DNA from: Cercophora sp. LCS_1 | Lineage: Eukaryota; Ascomycota; Sordariomycetes; Sordariales; Lasiosphaeriaceae | Assembly (NCBI GenBank): GCA_036250225.1 | Contig: JAPZLL010000011.1 | Location: 124,001 to 188,000, forward strand | DNA: 64,000 nt | Direction: 5' to 3' | In this document: positions 10,301-20,445 of the stretch, one piece after another | How the letters are laid out: the number at the start of each line of letters is the position of its first letter | How positions within the stretch are numbered: position 1 is the first letter of the stretch | Position numbers and translations under genes: made by a program | The notes under the pieces: model-generated | What the model saw: only the letters and a program-made list of their open reading frames with translations | What the model was told of the DNA's origin: nothing | The model's database searches: none

Positions 10301-13300
10301 CAACTTGTGAACACGGAGAGCTTTCTTGGCCTCTTGAATGTAGTGGATCATGAAGTGGCCCACAATTTTATTATTTGTGAGAAAGCCATAATGAATCGGG
10401 GTCCATCCAAAAATATCTGGCGTGGTTGGCCCGTCGCTTTCAATCGGGTAATCACCTACAAAAGGTAAATGGTCAGCAGTCTTACGCTATAAGGTTGGTA
10501 TCAGGTTCTAATTGGTGGGAATCATTTACCGTTTGCTTTGCGCCTGTTCCTGGCTGCTTTCATGAAACCATCTACAGCAGCGTTGGTCGATGAACTGGGC
10601 GCAGATGACTATCACGCACACACGGAGCGATACTCGTCAGCAACTGACCAACATTCGTGGCTGGAAAGAAGACTTACAGGAAAGTTGGAACCTCGACGAT
10701 GGGTACTTTCGACCACGTCACAGTGTAATTGAGAGAAACCTAGAGCCTTTTTCAAAAACTCGTGATCTAGCTTAGCAGTGTCATCCTCGAACGCCGCTAC
10801 AGAATCCGCCGCTTTGTAGCCTAGACCGAACCGTCTGAAAATGGCGCCGAAAGATTTCCTGCGACGCTGAATATTGTAGATTGGCCCTAGCTTCCTTACC
10901 GTGCTGGCAAATCGGCCAGTAGGGGATGTCAGCTGCTCAATGAGCGATTGAAGCTCGGCCAAAAGGTCTTCTGGAGGCTGGATGGACTAGTCGTAGGGTT
11001 CGCTGGCCAGGTAGAGGAAATCCAAAGTGTGGACGACCACGGCATAGTAAAACCTCTCCTTCAGATCTCCCTGCGATCTCATACTGCTCTTCAGCAGTTG
11101 GTTGTAGCAGTGTGCCGTTTCCACCCAGCCCTGGCTGGGGCCGACCTCGGGAAGGATCTTCAGCATCGCGACGTTGGGCAGCCGATCGTGGAAGCTCAAG
11201 GCTGGGACCATGCAGAGAAGTATGTCTATAGTGGAGCCCAACCCGTTGCTTTCCATCTGGCGAACAACCTTAGAAAGCATTCGGTGCCTCAGCTTTGGGC
11301 GCTGCCACGTCTCGGAGAACCTGTCGGGGTTGAACGAGTCGCTGGCTTCGATTTCAACATCTCTCTGGCTGCTGGTGTAGCCCGACCGAAGATAGTCATC
11401 CGGCAGATGCGAGGCGATATTCCACATGAAGTTCGTGAACAAGTGCTGCGCGAGGATGGTGGGGAGAAAGCCACGCGAGAGGATGCCGAATTCTTCGCGG
11501 CCACTCTTTTCGTCGTCCTCTTCTCGTCTCGCGTCAGAAGTGGCGGGCCTGCCGCTGAAGCCGATGACGAGATCAATATCATTACCTTCCGATTTGCTCT
11601 GGGGCTTACTTTGCTCCGCAACGAGCTCGTCAACCCACCAGGCTAAGTCCCGTCTCAGCGCGCCATCCTGAAAGTCGTCACCGAGAATTCGAAAAAAGCT
11701 TTGTGCCACACCCGCCTTCGCCTGTTCACGGCGCCAATTGGATGCTACACCGGCAAAGGGCCCTGTTGCTGACCCTCCCGAGCTTTTTCCCGACTTTTCG
11801 CTTTTCTCCGACGACTTCGACTCGATGGTGGCCATCCAGAGGGATAGGGCTGCCTCTAATTCGCCATCGCTAACCTTCCACTTCTGACCCCGCATACGCT
11901 TTACCGAAATTGAAATGAAGTCTGGACTTGCGGGTGACTCTACCGAGGACCTGGATGGGTTCACCGTTTGTATCATCCAGTTGAGCGTATTTAGTTGGCT
12001 CTTTGGTGAAGAGGAATCATCGTGCCAAGGGATGAAGGTATCCAGGAAGAGCTCGACCGATTGTGCGAGAGCAATCGCGCTTTCCGAGGCTTGGGACGGC
12101 TAATGGCACAAGTTCGCTAGCCTTTTTCGGACTCTGAGTAATTGCTGGCTCGACGCGGACTGGAACTTGGGGCCTAGCCTTTTTGGGGGGGTGCTGGAGG
12201 GAGAACTTGAAGTATACTCCCTAGAGTTGTTTCCCAAATCACTTGGAACAACAAAATAGAACGGTAGGTCCTTGCGACCCCTATCAGGGGCAGCAACCGC
12301 CCACTGGTAAAAGTGACTGGCCGGCGTTTCCCCAGTGTATAGATCTTCGGGTGGCGTTGAGCCCTTGGTTGGTGTTGAATCTTCCGCGGGCGTTGGATCT
12401 CGAGCCGAATCCGACTGATGGAAGTTGCGAAACCCGGGGACGAAAGTAATATGTGTAGCAAGAAAATCGAGCTCATACTTGGGAAGTGCGGGACAATGAG
12501 CTGGAATCCGTCCCAGACGGCGACGAATGCCCGCCCGGACGAGGGCCATGATGAAAATAGCGCCGAGGTGGGCCACCGAGCATGGGAAAGCCAGGCCACG
12601 GAGACCGACAAATTGTGCTATAAAACCGATACCAGAGGCAAAGACACCCACCACAGTGAGAATTTGCCAGGCGGCGCTGGCTGTCGGGCGGGAGGCCTCT
12701 CGGGCGCTCCCAACCAGCCTGTTGGTTACATGATTACCTTCGGAGGACCCCGACACTGCAGGATCGAGGTTTTTCTCCTGCTTGATGGACGAATCGATAT
12801 CATCACCCCTCCTAGAAGTTACGATACGGCGCTTGGGGCCTGCCAAGATGGCATATCCGTCAAATGCCTGGTCGTTGACTGTTTGGTTCTGCTGGAGCCA
12901 CAGAAGGCGAGGGCATGAAGCGAGGTCTACGCTGTGGGTTTTCTTCGCTCGGGACCGCCGCCACTTTTTTGGAATGTTATAAACCTTTTCGACAGTGCTG
13001 CGCTCAACGCTCCTCGAGCAGATGCCAATGCCCAGGGATAGTAGCGCAGAGCCAGCGACATAGCATGGAACACCCCAAGGCTGGAAAGAACCTAGGGCCT
13101 CCCTGGTGGGTGGGTGGTACATCGTGACAACAGGGATGGTGATTGGACCGGCTTGTAGGAGTACGGCAATTAGAGCTGCTAGGAACAGCTCATGATGCTT
13201 CTTTACCCGTGATCCGGTGAAGTGGTTGGAGGAGAGATTGAGCTGAAGATTAGGTGGCGTAAGAGATTCGAATCTGCGGGCAAGGGGGGGCATCGCTACC

Positions 13301-14269
13301 CTCGGTGTTTGCGACCTTGTGGTCTGCCCTTTCTGATATTGATTTGACATCATGGCCCAAAAGGGACCAGAAGCAGAACCAGAGGTGCTGGATGAAGTCT
13401 CGAACCAGCTCGTAGCTGAAACTGTGATAATCTGCGGGACGGGGCTGGTTAACATCAAAGACGTCTAATACGCTCGGAGCGTGTGACAGAAAACGCTAAA
13501 GGTTCCAGCGTTGGCACAAACTTTTGCGGCTGTGTTAACCACACAGGCTCAATAAGTCAAGGTTTGACGTTAAGTCTCAACAGAGGTGATGGGGAGAGTG
13601 CTGCTCGCCACTCACCTCCATATTCCATCAGGTGTTCCCCCTCGGTCTCTATTCGGGTAGCACCCCTTGCGCTTTCAAGTGAGTGAACTCCACAGGAATC
13701 ATCCCTAAGGCCATCCGGAGGCTCGGGAGCGGCGCGCTGCCGCTGGCTTTGATCCTGCTTTTCGTACTCCTTTTCCAGCCGATTGTACTCTTCTGGGAAG
13801 ATGAGGAACTCGGTAATTTTGGGTTTCCCCATGGCGCGCACAATGGAGTCGCCGTTGAACAGCTCGCACACTTCCTTGGACGTCGATGACATGAGTTCGA
13901 TCTCGGCTTGGGCTCGGTTTTCTCTCGCGCGGCCGATGAAGGATCTGGTAACCGGTGGCCCAGAAACTCTGATGGCACCGGTGATGACCGTGATGATGCC
14001 CAGTGGAACCAAGGAGAAGATGAGGTGATCCACCCAGGTCATACTCTCGCTCATGAATTGCCGGGCAAACTGTTCGCCGAAGAGGGCAAGAATCCTGTTC
14101 AGCTGCTTTTAGTGCAACGGCTAAGCTGAAGGGGAAAGGCAGTCTCTCACGGCGCAATGTCGGAAAATAAGTCAAAGCCGAATTGAATGTCGTCCTCGGC
14201 ACGAACCTGGCCACTGAAGAGCAACATGGCGAGCATCCAGGTGCCCGCCGCTGCTGAAATGCGGCTCAT
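7390..14269 (-). CDS. Giant ankyrin-repeat/SPRY membrane protein, interrupted by two in-frame TAG codons
   Basis: Start at ATG 14269 (signal-like AMLLFSGQVRA). Readable exons: 14269-14151, 14094-13616, then a third from about 13425 onward. The same frame runs from there to about 10678 except for TAG codons at 12102-12100 and 10989-10987. After one or two introns (10680-10450, boundaries uncertain) comes the ankyrin exon, about 10448-8227, and an SPRY exon 8159-7390 after a clear 67-bp intron. The N-terminal third has several TM helices (LIFSLVPLGIITVITGA; ELFLAALIAVLLQ; ILTVVGVFASGIGFIAQFVGL) and the motif LWLQQNQTVNDQ. Then come about ten ankyrin repeats (GWTPIHYGF, DGRTALHYAV) and a C-terminal SPRY domain (EYFYFEVTI, GFCGPDGG, SSWAYHGDGG). 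Architecture and location suggest a signalling or allorecognition role. It may be a pseudogene, or the stops may be recoded (see findings). An annotator may split it into several models. Confidence 0.75.
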
Positions 14270-15386
14270 TGTGAATTGTCGCCTTCCAAATCTTGTAGAA
14301 TTATGTGAAGCGTTTTGGAATCGGGTAGCTCCCGGGCAGAAAACCTGAAATCGCGAATACAAGCCCGCAATGAAGTCAGAGGTGGCGGGTGCGGTTGTTC
14401 GTAGGCGGCCTGAATTGGACCGAGAAATAGTTAGGTCTTGGGCGCGGGTATTGCAATCCAAATCCCGATGCCGCGCGAAGGTGCAGCAAGCAATGTGCGG
14501 TGGATTGCGCTGTGGAGGAAAAGAGCGACGGCGAGAGGGCTGGCTGGAAACAACCAGGAGTGGGGCCAACGACCAGCACTCCAACCCCAGAACCTCTGCT
14601 CCCTTTTTCTGTTGGTTCTCTGGTTTCCAGCCACACTGCGGTTCTGATGCGTACCCCGCTCGAGGGCTTCAAGTTGAAGGCATGCATGCGATGTTCACCA
14701 ATCTTGGGAAGCCAAATCGCCGCCCCACCTTGATAAGCGTGCCTCTTGACCAACAACACCCAAATCACCAACATGCGCGCTAGCGGCCCAAGGCCCAGTG
14801 GACGAGATCGTTCAATAAGGAGGTAGGTAGGTCTCAGGTTACCAGCCCAAGTCACAACAGCACCACAAATTGGCATGTGGTGGTTTCCCCTCTGTCTGCA
14901 TGTCTGTCCTAGTTCCAGGGCTATGTCGGCCTCCGCAGGGTAAGGTAGGACTCGATTTTCTGAAGTTTACTGATCCTTTGGACAATCTCTCGATCCTTCT
15001 TCTGTGTCTCTGCAGAGTTTCTAGCACGACGAACTTGTAGTATGCTGGACAAAGGCCATCACTCACTACATTTATTTGATGCATTCTGCGGCCTACGGCT
15101 GCACAATAACCTTGGGTGGAAAGAAGTGAGCCCTAAGAGCCCCAGCGCTGGTAATAAAATTTTTGGTGGCTTAAAGCCATAACAAAAGATAACAGGCTAG
15201 ATGTCAAGCCAGTGAGTAGGCTTTCCACATCTATAAGATGGCCGATCACAAAATCCGGAAGCGTTCTTCTTCCTGCAACACCACCAACCAGCTCAACCAG
15301 CCAACTCAACCACTTGTACAATCGGTACGCCAACCAATGAATCTAGCCCAATCAAGCTGACCGCTCACAAGCAACGTCCTATCGAA
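14270..15386. promoter_or_regulatory. Divergent intergenic region
   Basis: About 1.1 kb between the start of the ankyrin-SPRY gene (minus) and the small gene at 15387 (plus), so it should contain both promoters. Frames within it have no conserved motif. A short AT-richer part lies near 15050-15240. No definite TATA element was chosen. Confidence 0.4.
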
Positions 15387-15958
15387 ATGACAGCCACGGC
15401 ATTGAGCAACACCTCAGCGCGAGCCGACGAGTCCCTCGCGGCACGCAACCTATCCTACACGTACGTGCCGCTACTCGACATCGAATCCGCCGAACCTCTA
15501 AAACTTAAAGACGTCGCGAGCGGGACTTGGAAGCGGGAATACCAGAGTTCGAACAGGACGTGGTCGACACGCTCACCATCAGCTCGGGTGTGATCCCCAG
15601 CTTCGCATACACAGAGCGAATTAAGATTCTGGACGACCTCGGAGTCGCCGTTACTCCGATCAACCGGAAGCTCGAACGCCTCGGTGCCGCTCAAAAAGAA
15701 CACTGGGAGGACTGGGACAAGAAACAAAGGGGCTTTATTCGCATGCATGCGGTGCTGTATCGCTGGTTGCCCCGGTGGCTGCGATGGCTTTCAACAGGCT
15801 GGGCGCTATTGAGGTACGAGCACTCGGATCGGAGGCCCCTCAGCGAAGAACTACACAGGGAGAGTATCCGGATGCACTCTATGGACCTTGTCGCCCAGAA
15901 GAATCGGTTGATCATAGAGGCGAAAGCGAAGCTCAGACTCTTAGATCAGAGAGGCTGA
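15387..15958 (+). CDS. Hypothetical protein, 173 residues
   Basis: Exon 1 is 15387-15460 and exon 2 is 15511-15958, joined by a 50-bp intron with donor GTACGT and acceptor TTAAAG; the junction restores a single frame reading SYT-RRERDLEAGIPEFEQDVVD. Without this splice the first frame stops and the second lacks an ATG. The product is highly charged and helical, with a Trp/Leu-rich amphipathic segment (LYRWLPRWLRWLSTGWALL, about residues 110-130) that may be a membrane-associated helix. No signal peptide or known domain was recognised. It stands between an ankyrin-SPRY and a HET-ankyrin gene and may belong to that group, but no function can be proposed. Confidence 0.6.
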
Positions 15959-16204
15959 AGAAATCCAGGCTGGTGGGGCGGACTTCTCGCAGTATGATGG
16001 ACAGCATGTTTAACGAGTTGGTGAGGAGATTGGGAGACGGGTTCCCTCGGTTGTAAGTGTGGAGGAGTCTTGATCCCAAAATAGTGGGAAAGGAGAGACT
16101 TCCCTAAGGGAGTCCAATGGATAGCGGCAGGGTGAACCACAGGAGCAATCAGTATCAACCCCTGTACAGATCTCTTATGTAATACCTAAGTAATAGGCTG
16201 GCTT

Positions 16205-18532
16205 TTAAGGTTGGTGTAGCGAAGCATAACCGCCTGCCTCACAAAGCACAATTGACGCTTCGACATTTCCCTTTCGAAGACCCTCGTCCAACGGAGTGTG
16301 GCCGATACTCGTCAGGGCATTGACATCAGCACCAGCAGCCAACAACACCCTGACCGCCTCGGTATGTCCATTCATGGCAGCCAGATGGAGCGGTGTCTTT
16401 CCATTGGCACTAACGCGCGGGTCGACATCAGCACCCGCCTGAAGCAAGACCGAAATGACCTGCGATCGACCCATTTCAGCTGCGCAGTGCATTGCTGTTC
16501 CACCACCTGATCCCACACCTCCCTCGGCAAAGTTGGGGTCAACTCCGGCTTCCAGAGCGGCCTGAACCCCAGCCACGTTACCGCACATGGCATGGTGGAT
16601 CATGCGCGACTCTGATGGCATGGAGTCGAACATGGGCGGAACAGCCCCGGCTGCGAATAGCAACTCCCCAACTTGAGCGTGGCCACTCATTATTGCCAGT
16701 ATCAACGCTGTGTCACCGCCAAAGTTGGGAATGGCAACATCCGCACCTGCATCAAGCAGTGCTTTCGCAACCTTGGCATGCCCACAAGACGCCGCTATGT
16801 GTAAGGGCGTCCCAATACCTTGATACATTTCGTTGACATTGGCTCCAGCATCCAGGAGTAACTTGATGGTCCTCGTGTACCCATTGTAGGCAGCCTTGTG
16901 CAGCGTCATAGTCAAGTTCGAAGTGCCTGCTCGAATGGCGTCCTCGTGGAGACTGTAGGCGGTATGCATCATGGTGATGGTGTTGCAATTGTGTTCGTTT
17001 GCATCCGCCTGGCCGTTCTCATACTGGTCTCGAAGTGATTCTATGTATGCATCCCACTGCACATCGCGGTCGGTGGGTGACGGGTTGTAGTGCTCGATGG
17101 CAGATGGATGCGGACGACCAAAGGGATCCCACGTCAGAGTGAAGTCCATCCACCCCTCCTGTTCCTTGGATAAAGCGTCAAGAACTCCGGGCCATGCCTT
17201 CTCGCGCGTCTCTCCTCGGAACATGTATTTGAGCCAGTGTTGATGTCCCTTGGCTGGTTCCGGAGTTGCCAACATCTCAACCACGGGTTCGCCCTCGTGA
17301 AGTTTGACGACTGACGGACGAGATGCTCCCTTGAGAAGCAGAACAGCGCTTCCGTCATTGATCTTTCTCTCATCCTCCAGCACAACATCCCACTCGCCAT
17401 CCTCGGACTTTTTGAAAAGCTCCAACACCTTAGGGTTCCAAACAGCTCCAGGAACATTCGAATCGGCGGCATGGAAGGAATAATGCTGCGGCGCACCCAC
17501 CAACCCTCCAGACCTCCCCACATCCCCAAGCACCAGCCCCTTCACCCTAAACCTGACCTCCGTTCCTTCACCGTCCTCGACCTCGCACCCCGGCAACGCA
17601 AATTTCACAACCCTCCTCGCCAAATCCCCCTCATCGACCAAGTAGTCCGGCTTCAACTCCCCTGCGTCCTTGGCATCCCCCGAAAACCCCAACAACGCAA
17701 ACAACTTGTCCACCCGCCTCGTCGCCTCCCACCCCCTAAACCGCTCAATCAGCTCCAACAACGGCAGTTCCCCATCGACCCCAGTCCCCTTCTTATCCAT
17801 CAACCCAATCACATGCCTCCTCGTCCTGATCCACTTCCCCAACGTCGACGAAATGCTCGCAACCCCCAAACTCGTCATCTCCTCGAAAAAGTCCTGACCG
17901 TCCACCACTCTATCCCCACACACCACAACGACCTCTTTAGCAGCTGCAACCTCTTGCAGCACCCAAACCCGCGTAAACCACGCCTGTTTCAACAAATCCA
18001 GCACGCCAGCTCGCGAGGCATAGTTATCGAAATTCCCGGCGTGGCATCCACATGGCCCCTTGTTCTTCTCCCGCCAGGCTTGCCGTGCGGCTGCGTTGGT
18101 TTGGCAGTCTCTTTTGGCGATGTTATCCATTGCGACGGCGGAATCACCGGTTTCAGGACCGAGCCAGACGACTACGCGTGTGGCGTGCTGATAGATGGTC
18201 CACATGATCGAGACTTGGGCGGCTTGTTCGAGGGGATCGGATTGGTTGATGCAGAGGGCGTCGATCCAGAAGGTTCGAGGAATGTCTTGGTGGCGGAGAT
18301 GACGGAGGGCGAGGGAGAGGTTGCGCGTGGTTTGGATGGGGTGGGTGGAGAGGGCTAGGGTTGCTGGGTTGGTGGTTGGGCCCCAGGTGTAGGAGAGGGC
18401 TTCGTAGGGGGTCGTTGAGGGGAGAGAAGCGTGGATGAGGTCGCACCGGAGAGGCGAAGCGATGTGTGGAGCGGGGAGGAGGCGGAGGAGGCGGATTGTG
18501 GAGGGTGGCAGGGGTTCGTAGGGGTAGGCCAT
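16205..18532 (-). CDS. HET-domain protein with C-terminal ankyrin repeats, 775 aa
   Basis: Single exon from ATG 18532. The N-terminal HET domain (heterokaryon incompatibility) shows its three usual blocks: YEALSYTWGP (residues about 44-53), FWIDALCINQSD (about 90-100) and RVWVLQEV (about 195). HET domains trigger a programmed cell death response when fungal non-self is sensed, and are also related to TIR-like folds; this is family knowledge. From about residue 530 there are six or seven ankyrin repeats (TPLHIAASCGHAKVAKALLDAGADV; TPLHLAAMNGHTEAVRVLLAAGADV), the likely sensor or scaffold part. The frame is fully intact, including the HET Trp that is a stop codon in the gene at 56383. The region in the middle (about 250-480) has no assigned domain. 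Confidence 0.92.
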   Translation of the reverse strand: MAYPYEPLPPSTIRLLRLLPAPHIASPLRCDLIHASLPSTTPYEALSYTWGPTTNPATLALSTHPIQTTRNLSLALRHLRHQDIPRTFWIDALCINQSDPLEQAAQVSIMWTIYQHATRVVVWLGPETGDSAVAMDNIAKRDCQTNAAARQAWREKNKGPCGCHAGNFDNYASRAGVLDLLKQAWFTRVWVLQEVAAAKEVVVVCGDRVVDGQDFFEEMTSLGVASISSTLGKWIRTRRHVIGLMDKKGTGVDGELPLLELIERFRGWEATRRVDKLFALLGFSGDAKDAGELKPDYLVDEGDLARRVVKFALPGCEVEDGEGTEVRFRVKGLVLGDVGRSGGLVGAPQHYSFHAADSNVPGAVWNPKVLELFKKSEDGEWDVVLEDERKINDGSAVLLLKGASRPSVVKLHEGEPVVEMLATPEPAKGHQHWLKYMFRGETREKAWPGVLDALSKEQEGWMDFTLTWDPFGRPHPSAIEHYNPSPTDRDVQWDAYIESLRDQYENGQADANEHNCNTITMMHTAYSLHEDAIRAGTSNLTMTLHKAAYNGYTRTIKLLLDAGANVNEMYQGIGTPLHIAASCGHAKVAKALLDAGADVAIPNFGGDTALILAIMSGHAQVGELLFAAGAVPPMFDSMPSESRMIHHAMCGNVAGVQAALEAGVDPNFAEGGVGSGGGTAMHCAAEMGRSQVISVLLQAGADVDPRVSANGKTPLHLAAMNGHTEAVRVLLAAGADVNALTSIGHTPLDEGLRKGNVEASIVLCEAGGYASLHQP

Positions 18533-19064
18533 TTTGGAGCAGGGGGTGGTGGATTCTTTGAACCTTTGAAAAATGATGGATTGACTTTTTGAACGACGGA
18601 AAGTTGAATGGGAGGAAGAAAGACGTCTTGATGCTGGGAGAGGGAAGCTGGGGTGACACGTGATGAGATGCGCCGCGCCCCAAAAATGGGTTCAGCTGAA
18701 TCGGGTTACCAGTTCGAAATCCGGGGCTGTTTTCACGCGGCCTTTGAGTTAGGGGGAATGGACCAAGATCCAGCGTTTCAACACTGTCCACGCCACATGT
18801 TTCCAATCCGACTCCTCACACGGCGCACCGAGACGGTACCAAGCTATGAGTGACTCGATTTGTTCCGTATACCCAAATCTAGCTACAGCCTTGAGATAGA
18901 ATACTAACAAAGTTCTTCCAGTTGTCTTCGCAGTTTCCGCCATCCGTCCTGACTTTACCAAAACGGGGGCCAACCAACCCACCACTCAATCCTTCAACTC
19001 GCAGTCCCTAGAAACTTTAGGCACCTAACTTAATGCTACCTAGTGCCATGACTTGAGCATAACC
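18533..19064. other. Intergenic, promoter of the HET-ankyrin gene
   Basis: About 530 bp between the HET-ankyrin start and the end of the secreted Hce2-like gene, both on the minus strand. No gene or repeat was seen. Confidence 0.4.
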
Positions 19065-19502
19065 CTACTTCCCGAAACCGATAGTAGAGCCTCCTCCCTC
19101 AGCCCTCAGCACCCTCCATTCAACATCAACACCATTACATGACATGCTTCCCTTTGCTCCTACCAATCCACCCCGGTTCCCATCTCTCAACGAGTCCCTC
19201 AACAAGTCGTACACATCTTCGTTTCCAATCTGGCCTCGCGCGTTGCGAACGGTGCGCGCGGTAAACGAGCAAGTGTCGTAAGAGATCACGGTCTTCCAGC
19301 TGTTGGTGAGATCCCAGTTGTATGACGGGAAAGAACCGGGCTGCAGCACCGAGACGAGGGTCTGGCAGTGGGATGCGACGGCCTGGGAGCTCGTGTCGAC
19401 TGCGAAGGAGGACCAGCCGCAGGTATTTGCGCGCTCGGTAAGAGTTGGAGCGGCAGAGGCGGCCGCGACGAGGGCTAGGAGGGTCGTTGTTGTGAGCTGC
19501 AT
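19065..19502 (-). CDS. Secreted Hce2/Ecp2-like effector-family protein, 145 aa
   Basis: Starts at ATG 19502 with a clear signal peptide (MQLTTTTLLALVAAASAAP). The mature part has four to five cysteines and the layout of the Hce2 domain (homologs of the Cladosporium effector Ecp2): SHCQTLVSVL, then a NWDLTNSW core, YDTCSF, IGNEDVYDLLRDSL and a terminal SMSCNGVDVEWRV. Hce2 proteins are secreted and small; some act as necrosis-inducing effectors in plant pathogens, others occur in saprobes with a possible antagonistic role. No introns. The function here is only a family inference. Confidence 0.8.
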   Translation of the reverse strand: MQLTTTTLLALVAAASAAPTLTERANTCGWSSFAVDTSSQAVASHCQTLVSVLQPGSFPSYNWDLTNSWKTVISYDTCSFTARTVRNARGQIGNEDVYDLLRDSLRDGNRGGLVGAKGSMSCNGVDVEWRVLRAEGGGSTIGFGK

Positions 19503-20445
19503 TGTGGCGAATCGCGCAACTTTGGTATTTTGATCGCTTCGTCGTTGAATGATGCTGCAAGAGGTTGATAAGGGCGGGAATCGGATCGATATTTGTACGA
19601 TTAAGAGGCGGCGACATTGTTTCTATTTCGAGAACGACAACCATACCATCGGAGGCTTTCAATCAATTGCGCGTTCCGCTTCGCGTCCAAAACCATCAAA
19701 TCGTGGTGTGTCACATATTGCCTTGACATGCAACCGATTGGTCAGGAGCCGCAGAGTAGCCGAATCGCGTTTTGTCCGAATTCGACGGAGTCGACGGGCC
19801 GTTTGCTTAGAGGGGAAAGCTCTGATATCACGGCCAACGGCGCACCAAAACGAACGCTAGCATCAGCTATGTCGCAGTGGAGGAGATTAGGTAGGTAGGG
19901 TAATCTTTCGACAATCTCCTGTTTGTCGGTGGCACGGGGTGCGATTTGCTGTCCGCTAAATAACCGCTTGGGTAGCGAGGTGTTTGATGTGGGATGCCAT
20001 GCATTTGGCTATATTGCCTGGATGATGTGATAGCGGGTGTATCCCATTTCCCGGTGGGATATTGGAAACGGCCAGTTTAGCATCACAAGCTTGCTATTGC
20101 TGAGTGGTTTGATACCCGACAGCCTGCTATTTCTAACCCCCATCCAGCGCAGTTTTGCTGCTCAAACCACAACTACTTGTACAATACTTTATGCATTGTG
20201 GGTTTCTTTCGCATCACAGAAATAAGTCGGCGGTGGTGGGGAAGAGCATGTTGAGGATATCCTCGTCTCGTAAGCGTCTGCCAAGCAAACTATTCTGGAA
20301 CGGGGGGGCAAACTTCTGCATCAACGTTCTTCCAGGAAGCAACGGTTGATTATACAAGAGTGGTTGACTACATGTACGCAGAACTGATCTGTAGGTAGAC
20401 CGGGTAGAGGAGCTATTAGGTATGTTACATTGACAAGACGCCAAC
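19503..20445. other. Intergenic, no gene seen
   Basis: About 940 bp between two secreted-protein genes. Short frames on either strand show no motif, and the stretch 19900-20300 has mildly reduced GC. It contains the promoter of the Hce2-like gene. Confidence 0.4.

Noticed and set aside
10987..10989. Translational readthrough or peroxisomal extension at TAG
   Set aside because: The bases after the stop (TCC) do not match known readthrough contexts such as UGA-CUA or UAG-CAR-YYA, and two stops would have to be passed.
10948..11646. Plus-strand frame of 232 codons opposite the ankyrin-SPRY gene
   Set aside because: Mirror frame of the minus-strand coding sequence with no motif of its own.
10987..12102. 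Three separate small genes instead of one ankyrin-SPRY gene
   Set aside because: The pieces are in the same frame, directly adjacent, and only jointly give the family architecture (TM region, ankyrins, SPRY). An annotator may still split them.
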